The position numbers were made by a program, and so were the translations under genes. Under the pieces are notes generated by a model. It was not told the DNA's origin. It did not search any database and saw nothing but the letters and a program-made list of their open reading frames with translations. 64,000 bases of DNA from the NCBI GenBank assembly GCA_016845145.1, contig JAERTE010000077.1, positions 28,363 through 92,362 on the forward strand, read 5' to 3'. This document shows, one piece after another, positions 63,463 to 64,000 of the stretch (its first letter is position 1; every line of letters begins with the position of its first letter). The DNA comes from Rhodospirillaceae bacterium (lineage in GTDB: Bacteria; Pseudomonadota; Alphaproteobacteria; Rhodospirillales; Casp-alpha2).

Positions 63463-63959
63463 TGGGCGACCAACTGATCCCTGATGCAATTCAAGCCGTC
63501 CTTGAGGGATCGGGCCTTCCGTTTGAGGTGGTGCCTTGTGATCCCGCTGACGCGGAGACGGCGGTATTCGCCAAGAAATACGGCTATGCGATGGAGGATT
63601 CGGCGAATTGTATTTTGACCCGAACCAAGACCGGAGAGGAAAAATACGCTGCCTGCGTGGTGTTGGCGACGACACGTTTAGACGTTAACAAACGGGTCCG
63701 GAAATTGCTCGGTGCGCGCAAGGTTTCGTTTGCCAGCGCGGAAGAAGCGAGGGCGATGACCGGAATGGAACTGGGCGGCGTAACGCCGCTTGGCTTACCG
63801 GATAGTTTGCCGTTGTGGGTCGACTCCCGTGTCATGACGCGCGACCAGATTATTCTCGGCGGCGGCAATCGTCATTCCAAGATCATTGTCGATCCAGCTA
63901 TTTTTGTTCATGTCCCCAGCGTTCAAATCATTATAGATCTGGCGCTGCCTGTGTCGTAG
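63462..63959 (+). CDS. YbaK/EbsC-family aminoacyl-tRNA deacylase-like protein
   Basis: 165 residues from GTG 63462 (TAGTG overlap with the small gene before it); GTG 63453 would add 3 residues. The YbaK fold is recognised by the late GGGNRHSKI substrate-binding loop, together with KRVRKLLGARKVSFASAEE and TGMELGGVTP. The family clears mischarged tRNAs (for example Cys or Ala from Pro-tRNA). It is the last gene of the receiver-HPt operon. The specificity cannot be read. Confidence 0.82.
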   Translation: MGDQLIPDAIQAVLEGSGLPFEVVPCDPADAETAVFAKKYGYAMEDSANCILTRTKTGEEKYAACVVLATTRLDVNKRVRKLLGARKVSFASAEEARAMTGMELGGVTPLGLPDSLPLWVDSRVMTRDQIILGGGNRHSKIIVDPAIFVHVPSVQIIIDLALPVS

Positions 63960-63980
63960 CGGGCTTTGTGGCCGGGCATC

Positions 63981-64000
63981 TCATTCCCACTCAATAATAT
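63981..64000 (-). CDS. Possible C-terminus of GMP synthase (runs off the window)
   Basis: The last bases on the minus strand read IIEWE and stop. The ending IEWE-stop is characteristic of GuaA. Only five codons are visible, so this is a guess. It would be convergent with the YbaK-type gene, 21 bases apart. Confidence 0.3.

Overview
The window is a GC-rich bacterial chromosome segment that reads as an alphaproteobacterium, probably of the Rhodospirillales type. This assignment is an inference from family resemblance. It rests on an RNase E with an acidic insert in its S1 domain, a suf operon of the order iscR-desulfurase-sufBCDSE-sufT-sufA, a DUF1127 protein, and a Sox sulfur-oxidation locus. 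A lone FliL suggests motility. No rRNA, tRNA or CRISPR array was recognised.

Layout. 1-3.2 kb: edge of a sox cluster (soxY partial, soxX), a periplasmic SoxW-like thioredoxin, a YeeE/YedE sulfur transporter and a TusA-like sulfur carrier, together forming a reduced-sulfur locus. 3.2-7.4 kb: a quinone reductase, an Asp/Glu racemase and a wecB-wecC pair that makes UDP-ManNAcA. 7.5-18.7 kb: periplasmic quality-control and envelope genes (PDZ protein, DsbA-like oxidoreductase, DUF3047 lipoprotein, BepA-like protease, GGT-like lipoprotein, amidase, PBP1A) around an aminotransferase and RNase E. 21.3-22.9 kb: an enoyl-CoA hydratase and an RraA-like protein.

22.9-26.5 kb is an AT-richer accessory island of three unrecognised genes, followed by short repeat units. 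The second and third island genes are out of frame with each other across an A8 tract and may be one gene. 26.5-31.3 kb holds PilZ, DyP peroxidase, prfB with its programmed +1 frameshift, a GNAT remnant, a lipoprotein, and a YafY/WYL regulator divergent from a DUF1127 gene with two palindromic operators between them. 31.4-47.8 kb is mostly housekeeping: fliL, DUF455, bcp, hydrolases, YHS protein, glnE, a giant AsmA-like protein, a GT39-type membrane transferase, tyrS and anmK.

47.9-56.9 kb is one long Fe-S assembly operon, cysE-iscR-desulfurase-sufB-sufC-sufD-sufS-sufE-sufT-sufA-fdx. Its promoter is overlapped by a strong match to the IscR type 1 operator, which implies [2Fe-2S]-IscR feedback over both cysteine supply and cluster assembly. 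56.9-64 kb holds a histidine kinase with an N-terminal MarR-like winged helix, DUF599, mnmA, an ATM1-type ABC exporter, and a receiver-HPt-small anchor protein-YbaK operon. The last bases may be the end of guaA.

The best candidates for new biology are the winged-helix histidine kinase, the island with its split gene, the IscR-controlled cysE-suf operon, and the receiver/HPt/membrane-peptide/YbaK operon.
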